This document shows, piece after piece, positions 48,462-57,309 of a DNA stretch of 64,000 nucleotides. The DNA is taken from contig JADKIZ010000010.1 of the NCBI GenBank assembly GCA_016722445.1, positions 1 to 64,000 on the forward strand, written 5' to 3'. Below the pieces are notes generated by a model. It ran no database searches, was not told the DNA's origin, and was given only the letters and a program-made list of their open reading frames with translations. Source of the DNA: Flavobacteriales bacterium. Its GTDB lineage: Bacteria; Bacteroidota; Bacteroidia; Flavobacteriales_D; Sanyastnellaceae. Position 1 is the first letter of the stretch, and each line of letters opens with the position of its first letter. A program made the translations under genes and the position numbers.

Positions 48462-49298
48462 ATGGGCAAACTAAGAGCGCAATATCTTTATCCCGTGAAA
48501 GAATTTAACCAAAATGAACTGGCCAGCATTGCCGGTCAAATAGAAGCCATCAGTCGTGAAACCGGACGATGGATGAAAGAACAGACGCACGTTCATGAGG
48601 GCAATGCGGAGATCAAGACCACCAACAATCTGGTGACCGTAGTGGACAAAGAAAGCGAACGACGATTTGTGGAGGCATTGAAAAAGATTGTCCCCGAAGC
48701 CGGATTTGTCGCCGAAGAAGGCACGGGAGAAAAATCAGCATCTGGATTGAATTGGGTGATCGATCCCCTCGACGGCACGACAAATTTTGTGCATGGTGTG
48801 CCGGTTTGGTGCACGAGTGTAGCATTGTGTGCCGGCCCCATTCCATTGGCTGGAGTCATCTTCGATCCAAGCAGCGACGAGTGTTATACTGCTTACCAAA
48901 ACGGCGGTGCCCGCATGAATGGAAATATCATCCAGGTTTCTGACATTGTCAGACTTGATCAGTCCTTATTGGCCACTGGATTTCCTTACGACGATTTCGG
49001 ACGTGAACAACAATACATTGCCCTATTCAGAGAACTGATGCGCAATACCCGCGGTATGCGCCGACTTGGCAGTGCTGCATTGGACATGGCTTGGACAGCC
49101 ATCGGCAGATTCGAAGGATTTTACGAATACGGACTCAACCCTTGGGATGTCGCCGCAGGCACCATCATCATACGTGAAGCCGGCGGTACGGTCACCGAAT
49201 TCAACGGCGGCAACAACCCCATCTTCGGAGAAGATCTCATCTGTACAAACGGTAGAATCCATCAACAAATGATGGATGTGGTGGGGAGGTTTTTTTAG
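48462..49298 (+). CDS. Inositol monophosphatase family protein
   Basis: A protein of about 278 residues if started at the ATG 48462; a GTG at 48495 is an equally good start. The open frame back to 48363 would overlap the divergent gene. Metal-binding and catalytic motifs are all present: VTVVDKESERRF, AEEG, WVIDPLDGTTNFVHGVPVWCTSVAL and LNPWDVAAGTIIIREAGGTVTEFNGG. The family dephosphorylates inositol phosphates, related sugar phosphates or PAP; which one cannot be told. An AATATCTTTATCC stretch just before 48495 resembles a -7 element. Confidence 0.9.
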   Translation: MGKLRAQYLYPVKEFNQNELASIAGQIEAISRETGRWMKEQTHVHEGNAEIKTTNNLVTVVDKESERRFVEALKKIVPEAGFVAEEGTGEKSASGLNWVIDPLDGTTNFVHGVPVWCTSVALCAGPIPLAGVIFDPSSDECYTAYQNGGARMNGNIIQVSDIVRLDQSLLATGFPYDDFGREQQYIALFRELMRNTRGMRRLGSAALDMAWTAIGRFEGFYEYGLNPWDVAAGTIIIREAGGTVTEFNGGNNPIFGEDLICTNGRIHQQMMDVVGRFF

Positions 49299-49601
49299 GT
49301 ATGATTCAACGTCATCGATCGAATGACGCGCATTATTTCCCCGAAGAGGCAGAGGATTAAAGCAAAATCGGAATTGCCAGAATGAATACAAAATCCGAAG
49401 GGGTATTCATATTATTCAAGGACCATCGGATCCATGAGGATGTTTTGGTCAGACTGATCAAGGGAAGGGTCAATCAATCACTCTCGGATAAATTCCGGAG
49501 TATGGATCCAATTCCAAGGGGCTGAGTATGCTATGCTCATGATTGGACTTAATGCAGAGGGCACAAGGTCACGTTAGCAACACCGATTGGAATGTAGTGA
49601 C
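49299..49601. other. Intergenic, no gene and no immunity candidate
   Basis: The 300 bases between the phosphatase gene and the deaminase-like gene contain no open frame with coding character and no clear hairpin. A toxin immunity gene would be expected here, and none is visible. Confidence 0.5.
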
Positions 49602-51067
49602 TTATCTTTTCAGCAATTCCTTCACTTCCCTGGGATTCAAGAATGCAATGCCATAAGAATTCATCATTGGTGCACAATTATGTAAGTTTTTCGTAGTACA
49701 TGCATTGTTGCTTGACACCACAAGAGCAACACCACTATCTTCCATTCCCCAGACACCTGTGATGCTATTCACTTCAGCATGATGACTATTGTTTTTACTA
49801 ATCGATCCATCTGGATTTTTCATATCCAGATTAGGTTTTCTATTGATTCCCGGTAATGCGATTTCTCCCTTTTTAAGATGTTGCTGGTATTTATCCAAAA
49901 AAGCGCCGCGGTTCTCCAATTTTGATTCCACCTTGTTCAACGAAAATCCAATATTGTACTTTTTGGTCTTCTTATTATATATAAGAACCGAAGTGATCGT
50001 TTCAAAGCTTTTATCTCTACCCGAGATTAAATTATTCATCTCGGCACTTCGCTTTAGTAGCTTTTTGATCTCCTTCTTAGGAACATTTTTGGTGGCCGAT
50101 TGGTTTGGAGAGAATACTACATTAAGTTTAACAGATTTTGACTTCGTAGAATTGAGATTACTCTTGATCCTTTGACCAGACAATGATACCAAATGACCAG
50201 CTAACTCAACGCCCCCAAGAACATTGGAAATGGAAGGTGAGGGATTTTACGGATATCATCGATGATCTTCGCTGAATTATATATAGCATTCACACCATCA
50301 ATGACTTTCAGAACTTTACCTTGAGGTAGAACATTCGAGAGCCTTGACAAATCCTCCATCACACCTTCCATTGTGCCTTTGGCCATTCCTTCCCCAAACT
50401 TCCTGGCATCCAAAATTCCCTTAGGCAATCCTTCCGCGAAAGACATAGCGTTATCTAGCAAATCCAAGCCTGAGGCTGCCAGAGCGCCAACGATAGGATT
50501 GCCGCCATCCTGCACATAGTCATCAAGATCACTCTTCATACTTTGAACACCTTTGTGTCCATCTTCCGTAAAAGAAGGTATCATGCGTTCAATTACATCC
50601 AAAGTACCACCTTCTGGAACGTCCTGAACAATCTCTTCGGATTGCGGTTTCTCCATTTTTTGTCTCTCCGTATTCTTTTGTTCCGCATTGTCGACATTCT
50701 CTTCGTCTGGTATCGTGCTTTCTTTGGACTCCTTAATTTTCTTTTCAGAAGAAGGCTTATGTTTCATCGCCCTTTCTTGTGGATTGCTCTCAGACTTATT
50801 TTTCTCAAAAACAAGTGCATTAACGTCTGGTTTTCCGTATTTCAGAGGATCTAATGGAATAACTTCACGGAACTTAAAACTCTTTACAGTTGATAAAAAC
50901 CTATCTGCCTCTTCTCGTGTGTTGAAAACGTGACTACTCCATCTGTAGTTTATAGTTACTACTTCAACGCAGCCATTTGGTAATTGGAAGGCAGCAAATT
51001 CCGACGTTGATAGTTCCGGTTTTACAGCCTGAGAGCGAAAAACTTCATATGGATATAAATCTGCCAT
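49602..51067 (-). pseudogene. Polymorphic-toxin-like protein with C-terminal deaminase-like domain, split by one frameshift
   Basis: Two open frames (50201-51067 and 49602-50192) join into about 488 residues if the C5 run at 50212-50216 gains one base, giving FLGGVELAGHLVSLSGQRIK. Residues 1-75 form a small N-terminal domain (VEVVTINYRWSSHVFNTREEADRFL). Residues 80-150 are a charged linker rich in K, E and S, and 150-290 a helical, glycine-containing region. The C-terminal domain has SHHAEV (His430, Glu432), then NACTTKNLHNCAP (Cys457, Cys465). This resembles the zinc-binding HxE ... C...C of cytidine-deaminase-fold toxins, although the Cys spacing (CX7C) is unusual. It is last in a five-protein operon. 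The deaminase assignment is tentative. Confidence 0.55.
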
Positions 51068-51072
51068 TCAAA

Positions 51073-52098
51073 TCATCTATTAATCCGCATGCTAACTACC
51101 TCAATTCTTCTTGCTTCAAATTTTGTGAACTCATTTCCCATTAGCTTGATTTCGACATGTTCGAAAACGCTCTGAGGATCATATATGTCCCCATTAACCA
51201 CATTTTGATTGGGGCTATTTACCAAGGTAGTGTTGAGATCCAAATACGCTGCAAGACGTTTGATTGGGCCATCGGAATTTTCAAATAGTTGATAACTGCT
51301 ACATAAATCCTGTAACTCCATGAGCGAGTTGATTTCGTAGATTGACTTAATAGGCTCGAGTATATTAATGGCACGAAGAAGTGGTCTTCCTATATTCTCC
51401 ATTAACGCTGGTAAGTGACGTTCCTGTAAATACGAGTCCTCAAAAACCTTTGCGGTAAAGGTAATTTGAAAACTTATTACGTTTCTTTCTGTGTAACCAT
51501 CTCTAGCTCTCTTTGCATCTGCTTTGATCATTTGTCCGGCGTTATCAATGACAATTGTGGATGCTCCAGCATTGAGTGCAATTTCTATTTTGTAGTGAAA
51601 ACTATCGGGTGGAGTCTGTTTGGATGTAGCAAGTTCCCAAGCAAAAGCGTCGATTGAAATGGGTTCCGGTAAAACATACTCCTTGCTTGTCCAAACGCAT
51701 GTGTCCCTTCCAATCGAGCAAATGGTTGGTATTCCATCAATCTCCATAACCCGACCATTTGTCAACGCACCTTCATTGAAGTCAAGATATCCGGCAATGT
51801 TGTGAACGCGATGACTGAAAGGATCAGCGAACAACCCGGGAAACATTTCCTTCATCGCAGCAATTTTAAAAATTGGATTATGTAGTGGCATTCCATTATC
51901 GTCAGAAGGATATGGAAGTAACGTCTGCAAGTCCTGATGCTCAATCAGCAAATGAATCCCGGAAACTTCCACTTGTTTTCCTTCATTGAGTGCTTGAGTT
52001 CTCAAAGTTGCAGTAAGTCCACCCAAATTAATTTTTCCCGAATCAGTATCCTTGAAATATGATTCTATACCGGCTTGTTGTATTGTATCAGTAATCAT
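51073..52098 (-). CDS. Unrecognised protein of the 49.6-55.4 kb operon
   Basis: 341 residues from the ATG at 52098, which overlaps the upstream gene by 11 bases; an ATG at 52116 adds six residues. I do not recognise the family. The sequence has no signal peptide or membrane helix. It is mixed alpha/beta: GGLTATLRTQALNEGKQVEVSGIHLLIEHQDL, VRNVISFQ-type strands and many short acidic loops. NAGASTIVIDNAGQMIKADAKRARDG looks like a strand-helix element. The upstream overlap and the 5-base gap to the toxin-like gene show an obligate operon. It may be a structural or adaptor protein for the toxin-like partner. Confidence 0.6.
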   Translation of the reverse strand: MITDTIQQAGIESYFKDTDSGKINLGGLTATLRTQALNEGKQVEVSGIHLLIEHQDLQTLLPYPSDDNGMPLHNPIFKIAAMKEMFPGLFADPFSHRVHNIAGYLDFNEGALTNGRVMEIDGIPTICSIGRDTCVWTSKEYVLPEPISIDAFAWELATSKQTPPDSFHYKIEIALNAGASTIVIDNAGQMIKADAKRARDGYTERNVISFQITFTAKVFEDSYLQERHLPALMENIGRPLLRAINILEPIKSIYEINSLMELQDLCSSYQLFENSDGPIKRLAAYLDLNTTLVNSPNQNVVNGDIYDPQSVFEHVEIKLMGNEFTKFEARRIEVVSMRINR

Positions 52099-52471
52099 CT
52101 TTAATTGTTTCTTCATTTATTTCAAACCAAAAATCGACTTGTACAGATGGAGTAAATCCACTGTTGAATCTCACCCGAATTGAATCGTCGGGTGTTCTGA
52201 AATTCAATTTCGTGGCAGTCGCTGGAAGTGTAAAATTCAAAGGAATACTTCCCGTGATAATGTCCTGAATTTGATCCTGCCACATGACTTCAGCACCTTT
52301 TACACGCTCGTTGTCTTTGTTCAACAATTCTCTACGTGTTACAATCCTTTTGTTCTCGCTCTTACCATTTGTGGTTTGATCAAATCCCGTATTTAGAAAT
52401 TGGCTATATAAATACCCTGTCTTATTGGCACTTAAATTTATTGATCCTGTACTTCCTGAATTCGCCATCAT
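52088..52471 (-). CDS. Small beta-rich unrecognised protein
   Basis: 127 residues, no signal peptide. The N-terminus is rich in S, G and N (MMANSGSTGSINLSANKTGYLYSQ). The second half is predicted beta sandwich-like (IPLNFTLPATATKLNFRTPDDSIRVRFNSGFTPSVQVDFWFEIN). Its ATG overlaps the stop of the 993-residue protein by 4 bases (ATGA), so it is translationally coupled to it. Family not recognised. Confidence 0.6.
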   Translation of the reverse strand: MMANSGSTGSINLSANKTGYLYSQFLNTGFDQTTNGKSENKRIVTRRELLNKDNERVKGAEVMWQDQIQDIITGSIPLNFTLPATATKLNFRTPDDSIRVRFNSGFTPSVQVDFWFEINEETIKDDY

Positions 52472-55449
52472 TTGATATGTTGGAAAAATTGAACTAGACC
52501 TGTACCAATATTGACTCCAACTCCAGTTGTCAATCCGATTGACATTCCATTCATTAATATTGGAGCTATGGCTCCTCCATGTAGTACACCTACCCCAATT
52601 GCCTGAAGCAAAGGGTCAATAATACCCGACAACTTAGGAATAAGATCAACAAGACCCAATGGGTTACCGGCATTTATTGCATCTTGTATTCCTGTCACAA
52701 TAGCGGGCAATTGGTCAACGGTATTCACGAAATCAAATAAATCATTGCCTGCGAAATTGGAAAGTCCACTGGGTGATTGTGAAGCAGTAACCACACCGGT
52801 TACCCTCAATCTATTTAGAGTAGTGTCAATTCCTTTCCAATATTCCTCAAAGCCAACCAACAATTGGTCATTGGCGACACCTGAAGCCCTGTATGATTCA
52901 ATGAGAATTTTTGGATCAATTCCATCAAGAATATCACGCAAGCCCTCAATTGTGCCATTCCTTCTAAAATGCTCAAGCACTTCAGTAAATGACAAAAGCG
53001 GATCAGTCAATGCTTTCAACAAATTGCCGAGCATTGAAACGGCAGCCCAATCAGAATTATTGGTATCAGGAAATAACATCGCTGAATGAACCCTATTCTC
53101 ATTGCTGCTATAGTTTTCAAACTTCGAGTTATTTGTTGAACCTAATAAATCTCGTGGATTGTTGTCCGAACTATTCCATTGTACATCCTTACCGGTTTCA
53201 CTTCTGCGCCAACCGCGATTGAATCTATCATCAAAATTTGGCCCACTCAAATTATCATTTGGGAATTTTTTAACGAGATACACATTTTCATTTTCATTAT
53301 CCCTATAATTTTCTACCATCTCGAATTCAGCCGCCCTGCGTCTCATATTGGATTGAATCCTTGCTCCTCCTGTGTGCAGCAAATCCAGTAAGCTCATGGC
53401 TGAGTAGAGCACATTTTTAGTTTGACCCGCAGTTACACGATCGATGCTAAAATTGAATCCCTCATTACCGAGTTTCGAATAATCATCAGCCAATTCAGAC
53501 CCAATAAGTCTATAGTGCATAGCTTTAACCTGTTGCGTTCTCGCAGGCCTTGGTTGAACTGATACATGGGCAGAACGTACCAATTGCATGGAGTGAATGG
53601 CGACTTGACCCGCTTTCGTTCCAGTATTGGTGAACTCAAGTGCAAAATATTTGGAGGTTGATGTCTTTCGAAATGGTATTCCTTTTAGTAATTGTGAGAA
53701 TAACACGTCCAAAAAATCATCCACCATAACATCTGCCAGCAGTGTTGCATATTTTGAATTCAAATCAACCTGCGCAGGTGAAACACCATCGAGCGGATCA
53801 ATTTCATATATTTTCAAACGGAACTGTTCGCAGAAATTTGTTTCAGGTGGTAAGGTTAAATAAAATGCCAAAGCGTCTTCTACAAAAGTTCTTTCTTTCA
53901 AAGTCAGGAGTCCATTTGCGACACCAATACCTCTCAAATTTGCAATTCTTTCCGCAATTCTTTCTGTGTTTTCGTCATCTGGAATAAGGAGAAACAACGC
54001 TTTCATACCAGCAATACAGCGTTCGAATTCTTCACTTTGCTGTAAGTAAAGTGTTGTTTTTTCGTTTGGCATCAGCAAATCAGAAACAAAACACTCAGAA
54101 AGGAACTTTTTCTCTTTTAATATTGGTAATGCTTTGATCTTTTCAGTATAATTCAACTGTGCATATGAGAATTGGAACTCTCTCCGCTGCCCCAACGCAC
54201 TGTGGGCGGTATAAGCCCAATAAATGCCTTCAGTCGGTTCGTTCGGCTTATCTAATCCAAGATCCCGTTTAAGTTTTCTAAGCTTCTTCACTAATTTTTC
54301 AGCCTCTTCCAAAATGATCGCTCTTCGACTGGGATTTCTGTGAAGTTGCTCTTCAAGTAAAGACAATTCCGCTTTAATTTTTTTCACTTCAATACTCTCC
54401 ATTTCCTCCCCTTCCAGAAAATAATATTCCCACTCCGGGAAAGCACGTCTTAAAACATCTTCAAAGGCATTGTCCCATTCCATTCTAGGCAAGTGAGGAT
54501 ATGATGGCTTAACACCAAGAATCCCTGCATGCAATCTTGCAGTGCATTTTGTTTGCTCCTTATATTCAAAAAACCATAAGTATGGAATGGCAAATCCTTT
54601 GAAACCTTTAACCAAAAGTGGATTTTCTCCATTTCCCATATAGAATTTGCGTGCATCCAAATCAATCGTTCTAGGAATAAAAGGCAAATCAGTTATGGTT
54701 AACAAGAACAAATTTGTTTTTACAGGATCAACGGTCAGATAATTCAGTCCACTGTGAGAAAGTATCTCTTGTCTTGTGTAGGCGAACTCAGAATCTATGA
54801 ATTGAGACCTTTGATAGCCTGTCAATTCTTCAATCGATTTAATATTTGAAGATGGCAATGGTGTCAGTCTTATCTCACGAGGCAAACCAAAATTGCCAAC
54901 TGTCATTCCTTCAAGAGTGTTTTCTAGTCGACTCGAAATGTATGGATAGCCATTGAAGCACATACCACCAACCAATGCTTCATGTTCCAAGGCTATCAGA
55001 AATGAATACGTTTTATCTCTTCCTGAATATAGGTGATTTTTCATTTCATTTCCATCTTGTTGCTGTGAGTTCAGTTCAAGCTCGATAAAATTGCCTTCCT
55101 GATATCCATAAATGGAGGATACCTTATCAGTTTCAGGAAAAGGTATATCAGAAGGATTTTTAAAAAAATCCAAATAGGGCAGAGAAACAATATCGTCAAA
55201 AGGAAGCAGATTACTCACAGACATTGGCATGGTATTCATTCCAGGCGCTGGATGATAGGTGATACCACCTTTAATGATGTCTGGCAAAAAATTCGAATAG
55301 ACATCGTCAACAACTGTATCTTGTAGGCTCAAGTGTTTTCTAATTTCCACTTTAAATGGTGGTTCATCTTTATTCACGGAGAAGATTGCCCTTATAGGAA
55401 TAGAAGATCCAACAATTGTACGAAGTGGATAAAATTTACTTTTCATCAT
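52468..55449 (-). CDS. 993-residue unrecognised protein, first gene of the toxin-containing operon
   Basis: A very large protein without signal peptide. The first 330 residues and a second stretch near 600-700 are beta-rich (LFLLTITDLPFIPRTIDLDARKFY; KYFALEFTNTGTKAGQVAIHSMQLV). A charged coiled coil occupies about 346-400 (VKKIKAELSLLEEQLHRNPSRR). The last 60 residues are hydrophobic and glycine-rich (LLQAIGVGVLHGGAIAPILM, GLTTGVGVNIGTGLV) and could insert into a membrane or pack as a cap. I do not recognise the family. Being first in an operon that ends in a toxin-like gene, it is a candidate scaffold or delivery protein, but this is inference. Confidence 0.6.
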   Translation of the reverse strand: MMKSKFYPLRTIVGSSIPIRAIFSVNKDEPPFKVEIRKHLSLQDTVVDDVYSNFLPDIIKGGITYHPAPGMNTMPMSVSNLLPFDDIVSLPYLDFFKNPSDIPFPETDKVSSIYGYQEGNFIELELNSQQQDGNEMKNHLYSGRDKTYSFLIALEHEALVGGMCFNGYPYISSRLENTLEGMTVGNFGLPREIRLTPLPSSNIKSIEELTGYQRSQFIDSEFAYTRQEILSHSGLNYLTVDPVKTNLFLLTITDLPFIPRTIDLDARKFYMGNGENPLLVKGFKGFAIPYLWFFEYKEQTKCTARLHAGILGVKPSYPHLPRMEWDNAFEDVLRRAFPEWEYYFLEGEEMESIEVKKIKAELSLLEEQLHRNPSRRAIILEEAEKLVKKLRKLKRDLGLDKPNEPTEGIYWAYTAHSALGQRREFQFSYAQLNYTEKIKALPILKEKKFLSECFVSDLLMPNEKTTLYLQQSEEFERCIAGMKALFLLIPDDENTERIAERIANLRGIGVANGLLTLKERTFVEDALAFYLTLPPETNFCEQFRLKIYEIDPLDGVSPAQVDLNSKYATLLADVMVDDFLDVLFSQLLKGIPFRKTSTSKYFALEFTNTGTKAGQVAIHSMQLVRSAHVSVQPRPARTQQVKAMHYRLIGSELADDYSKLGNEGFNFSIDRVTAGQTKNVLYSAMSLLDLLHTGGARIQSNMRRRAAEFEMVENYRDNENENVYLVKKFPNDNLSGPNFDDRFNRGWRRSETGKDVQWNSSDNNPRDLLGSTNNSKFENYSSNENRVHSAMLFPDTNNSDWAAVSMLGNLLKALTDPLLSFTEVLEHFRRNGTIEGLRDILDGIDPKILIESYRASGVANDQLLVGFEEYWKGIDTTLNRLRVTGVVTASQSPSGLSNFAGNDLFDFVNTVDQLPAIVTGIQDAINAGNPLGLVDLIPKLSGIIDPLLQAIGVGVLHGGAIAPILMNGMSIGLTTGVGVNIGTGLVQFFQHIK

Positions 55450-55800
55450 TTATCGTGAAGTTTTTCGAATAAACATTCGTATGGTTAATAGTGTGAAGTC
55501 TTATTGACTCATGAATAACTCTTCAAATTGAAAGGTTTTTCAGGTGTGTTTGGTAATTTGTAATAGCAAGGGAGGCAAACATACGCGTACCTCATCAACA
55601 CAGGTGATCTCAAGCTATCGAACGCTAATGACCACCGTCATTTAACGGTATTGAGTTTATCAAATAATGGAAAATTCTTTGACTGCAATTCATTTAGAAA
55701 GTTGAAGTGAAGAAGCGATTTTCTCATGATAAAACCAAATTGCAATTCCCTCAATATCAAAACATGAGATCTATAATCATGACACCCCATCAGAGGTTAC
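55450..55800. other. Intergenic upstream of the unknown operon; no gene
   Basis: AT-rich sequence that must hold the promoter of the minus-strand operon. I see no repeat arrays, RNA gene or strong promoter match here. Confidence 0.4.
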
Positions 55801-55854
55801 AAAAACATTGAAACCACAAAAGACACAAAGGAAAAGCTCACAAAGGCCGCCAAG

Positions 55855-56260
55855 AAATCGGTGCAAATCCCGAAGGGGTGAATTGATTATAGGAATGTGA
55901 TGATGCAGAATCAACCCCGAAGGGGTGACATGATGATGCGTGTCGATTTGAAATGATCAATCATAATATCACCCCTTCGGGGTTTACAAGGGATTTGGGC
56001 TGTCTCACATTAGGCTATAAACATTTCACCCCTTCGGGGTTATGGATAATGTGTGGTTGTGATGAGGGGTGAAAAATTTTTCCCACCATCATTGAAACCA
56101 AAAATGGCCGCTAAGGAATCCGCACAAACCCCGAAGGGGTGAAATGATTATAGCAAAATAGAGAATACGATGATGCAGATTCAACCCCAAAGGGTTAAGG
56201 ATGAATGATGAAGTGTGGTTGCGATGAGGGGTGAAATATTTTTCACCCCTCAAAGAAATT
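55855..56260. repeat. Cluster of CCCCTTCGGGG / CCCCGAAGGGG hairpin repeats, left flank of the fibre locus
   Basis: At least six short hairpins (ACCCC, loop GAA or TTC, GGGGT) occur in both orientations, spaced by conserved text such as TTTGAAATGATCAATCAT, GGGATTTGGGCTGTCTCAC and CGATGATGCAGA. The segment 55945-56190 is repeated almost unchanged at 63735-64000. Frames through this repeat (for example 56089-56274) are not genes. Confidence 0.85.
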
Positions 56261-56488
56261 TCTGCTTCAAGCAATTCTAATCATTCGCGGCATTGTGTGA
56301 GTTTTAACTTGAGAGCTGTTTCGCCCAATTAAACAAAATAAAATACGAATTGTAATATTGCTTCTATTTCGAAAATATATGATTGGAGTCATATTCTATA
56401 ACAATCGAAGCACTGGTTACTCATCGCCAATCCCGCAACTTGTGATCAGATTCAAAATCCAATCGTTTGTTTCATTTTGAAAAAATCA

Positions 56489-56503
56489 GTCCCAATTTGG
56501 GAC
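56489..56503. promoter_or_regulatory. 15-bp palindrome upstream of pilin copy 1 (activator or enhancer site candidate)
   Basis: GTCCCAATTTGGGAC: perfect 7-bp arms around a central T. It lies about 85 bases upstream of the candidate sigma-54 promoter, the usual distance for an enhancer bound by an NtrC-type activator. The counterpart at 62928 has different arm bases but keeps perfect symmetry. Confidence 0.65.
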
Positions 56504-56583
56504 AAAATCAAATTGGCACGCACACCCTTGCCAACTCTAAAACCCTTGATTTACCTAGCCTTTAGCAATATGTACCATCGCTT

Positions 56584-56600
56584 TGGCACATCGATTGGCA
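56584..56600 (+). promoter_or_regulatory. Candidate sigma-54 (-24/-12) promoter of pilin copy 1
   Basis: TGGCACATCGATTGGCA has a perfect TGGCAC (-24) and TTGG at the correct spacing for the -12 TTGC, with one mismatch in the GC. The neighbouring gene encodes a sigma-54 activator. A vegetative promoter is not excluded. Confidence 0.5.
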
Positions 56601-56659
56601 ATAGCGGATCACACAAACAAACAAACAAAAATTTATTCATCAATTAAAAACAAAACAAA

Positions 56660-57169
56660 ATGAAAAAGTTTATCGTTCTTTCTGTTGCACTTGTTATGAC
56701 TGTAGGTGCTTTCGCTCAAGGTAACCCAACAGCTTCTGCTACTGCTACCGCTTCTGCTAACATCATCCAGCCTTTGCAAATCGCTAAAACTGCTGATCTT
56801 GCTTTCGGTAACATCGCTTCTGGTACTGCTGATGGTACTGTAGTGATCGCTGTTGATGGAGCTCGTACTTCAACTGGTGGTGTAACTCTGATCGAAGCTG
56901 GTAACGTAAGTAACGCTGCTTCTTTCGATGTAACCGGTTTGGCTGATGCTTCTTTCACCATCGAAGTTCCAACTTCTATCGTGATCGAAACAGCTGGTGG
57001 TGCTGACCAAATGACTGTAGACAACTTCGTTTCTAGCCTTGGTGCTGATTCAGTTCTCGATGTTAACGGCGAAGCTACTTTGGAAGTTGGTGCTACTTTG
57101 AACGTTTCTGCTCAGCAAGCTGCTGGTCTTTACAGCGGAAGCTTCGATGTGATCGTTGCTTATAACTAA
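56660..57169 (+). CDS. DUF4402-family pilin-like surface subunit, copy 1
   Basis: 169 residues: signal peptide MKKFIVLSVALVMTVGAFAQ, then a threonine- and alanine-rich N-terminus (GNPTASATATASANIIQPLQI) and a DUF4402 beta-sandwich core (TADLAFGNIASGT, VTLIEAGNVSNAASFDVTG, GATLNVSAQQAAGLYSGSFDVIVAYN). DUF4402 proteins often sit beside PapD-like chaperones and ushers, and the C-terminal strand fits donor-strand fibre subunits. The leader (AAAAACAAAACAAAATG) and near-exclusive use of GCT and TCT codons suggest strong expression. The protein is identical to that at 63099-63608. A UUCG terminator follows. Confidence 0.85.
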   Translation: MKKFIVLSVALVMTVGAFAQGNPTASATATASANIIQPLQIAKTADLAFGNIASGTADGTVVIAVDGARTSTGGVTLIEAGNVSNAASFDVTGLADASFTIEVPTSIVIETAGGADQMTVDNFVSSLGADSVLDVNGEATLEVGATLNVSAQQAAGLYSGSFDVIVAYN

Positions 57170-57196
57170 GATCATATATTATAAAGTAAATTCAAA

Positions 57197-57220
57197 AGAA
57201 GGGCTTCGGCCCTTCTTTTC
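57197..57220 (+). terminator. Terminator of pilin copy 1
   Basis: AGAAGGGC / GCCCTTCT around a UUCG tetraloop, followed by TTTC. The same hairpin follows copy 2. Confidence 0.9.
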
Positions 57221-57309
57221 ACATGTAACAAAATGATAAAATATAGCAATAATCTGAAACCCATATCAAAAATAAGCGTTTCAGAATATTAATATAATTT
57301 CCACTCAAT

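Noticed and set aside
56089..56274. 61-codon minus-strand frame in the left repeat cluster
   Set aside because: It is also repeat-derived, with no signal peptide or domain, and overlaps the hairpins.
56513..56539. TGGCACGCACACCCTTGC taken as the sigma-54 promoter
   Set aside because: The -24 part is perfect, but the spacing to TTGC is three bases too long, and the TTGC is lost in the second copy.
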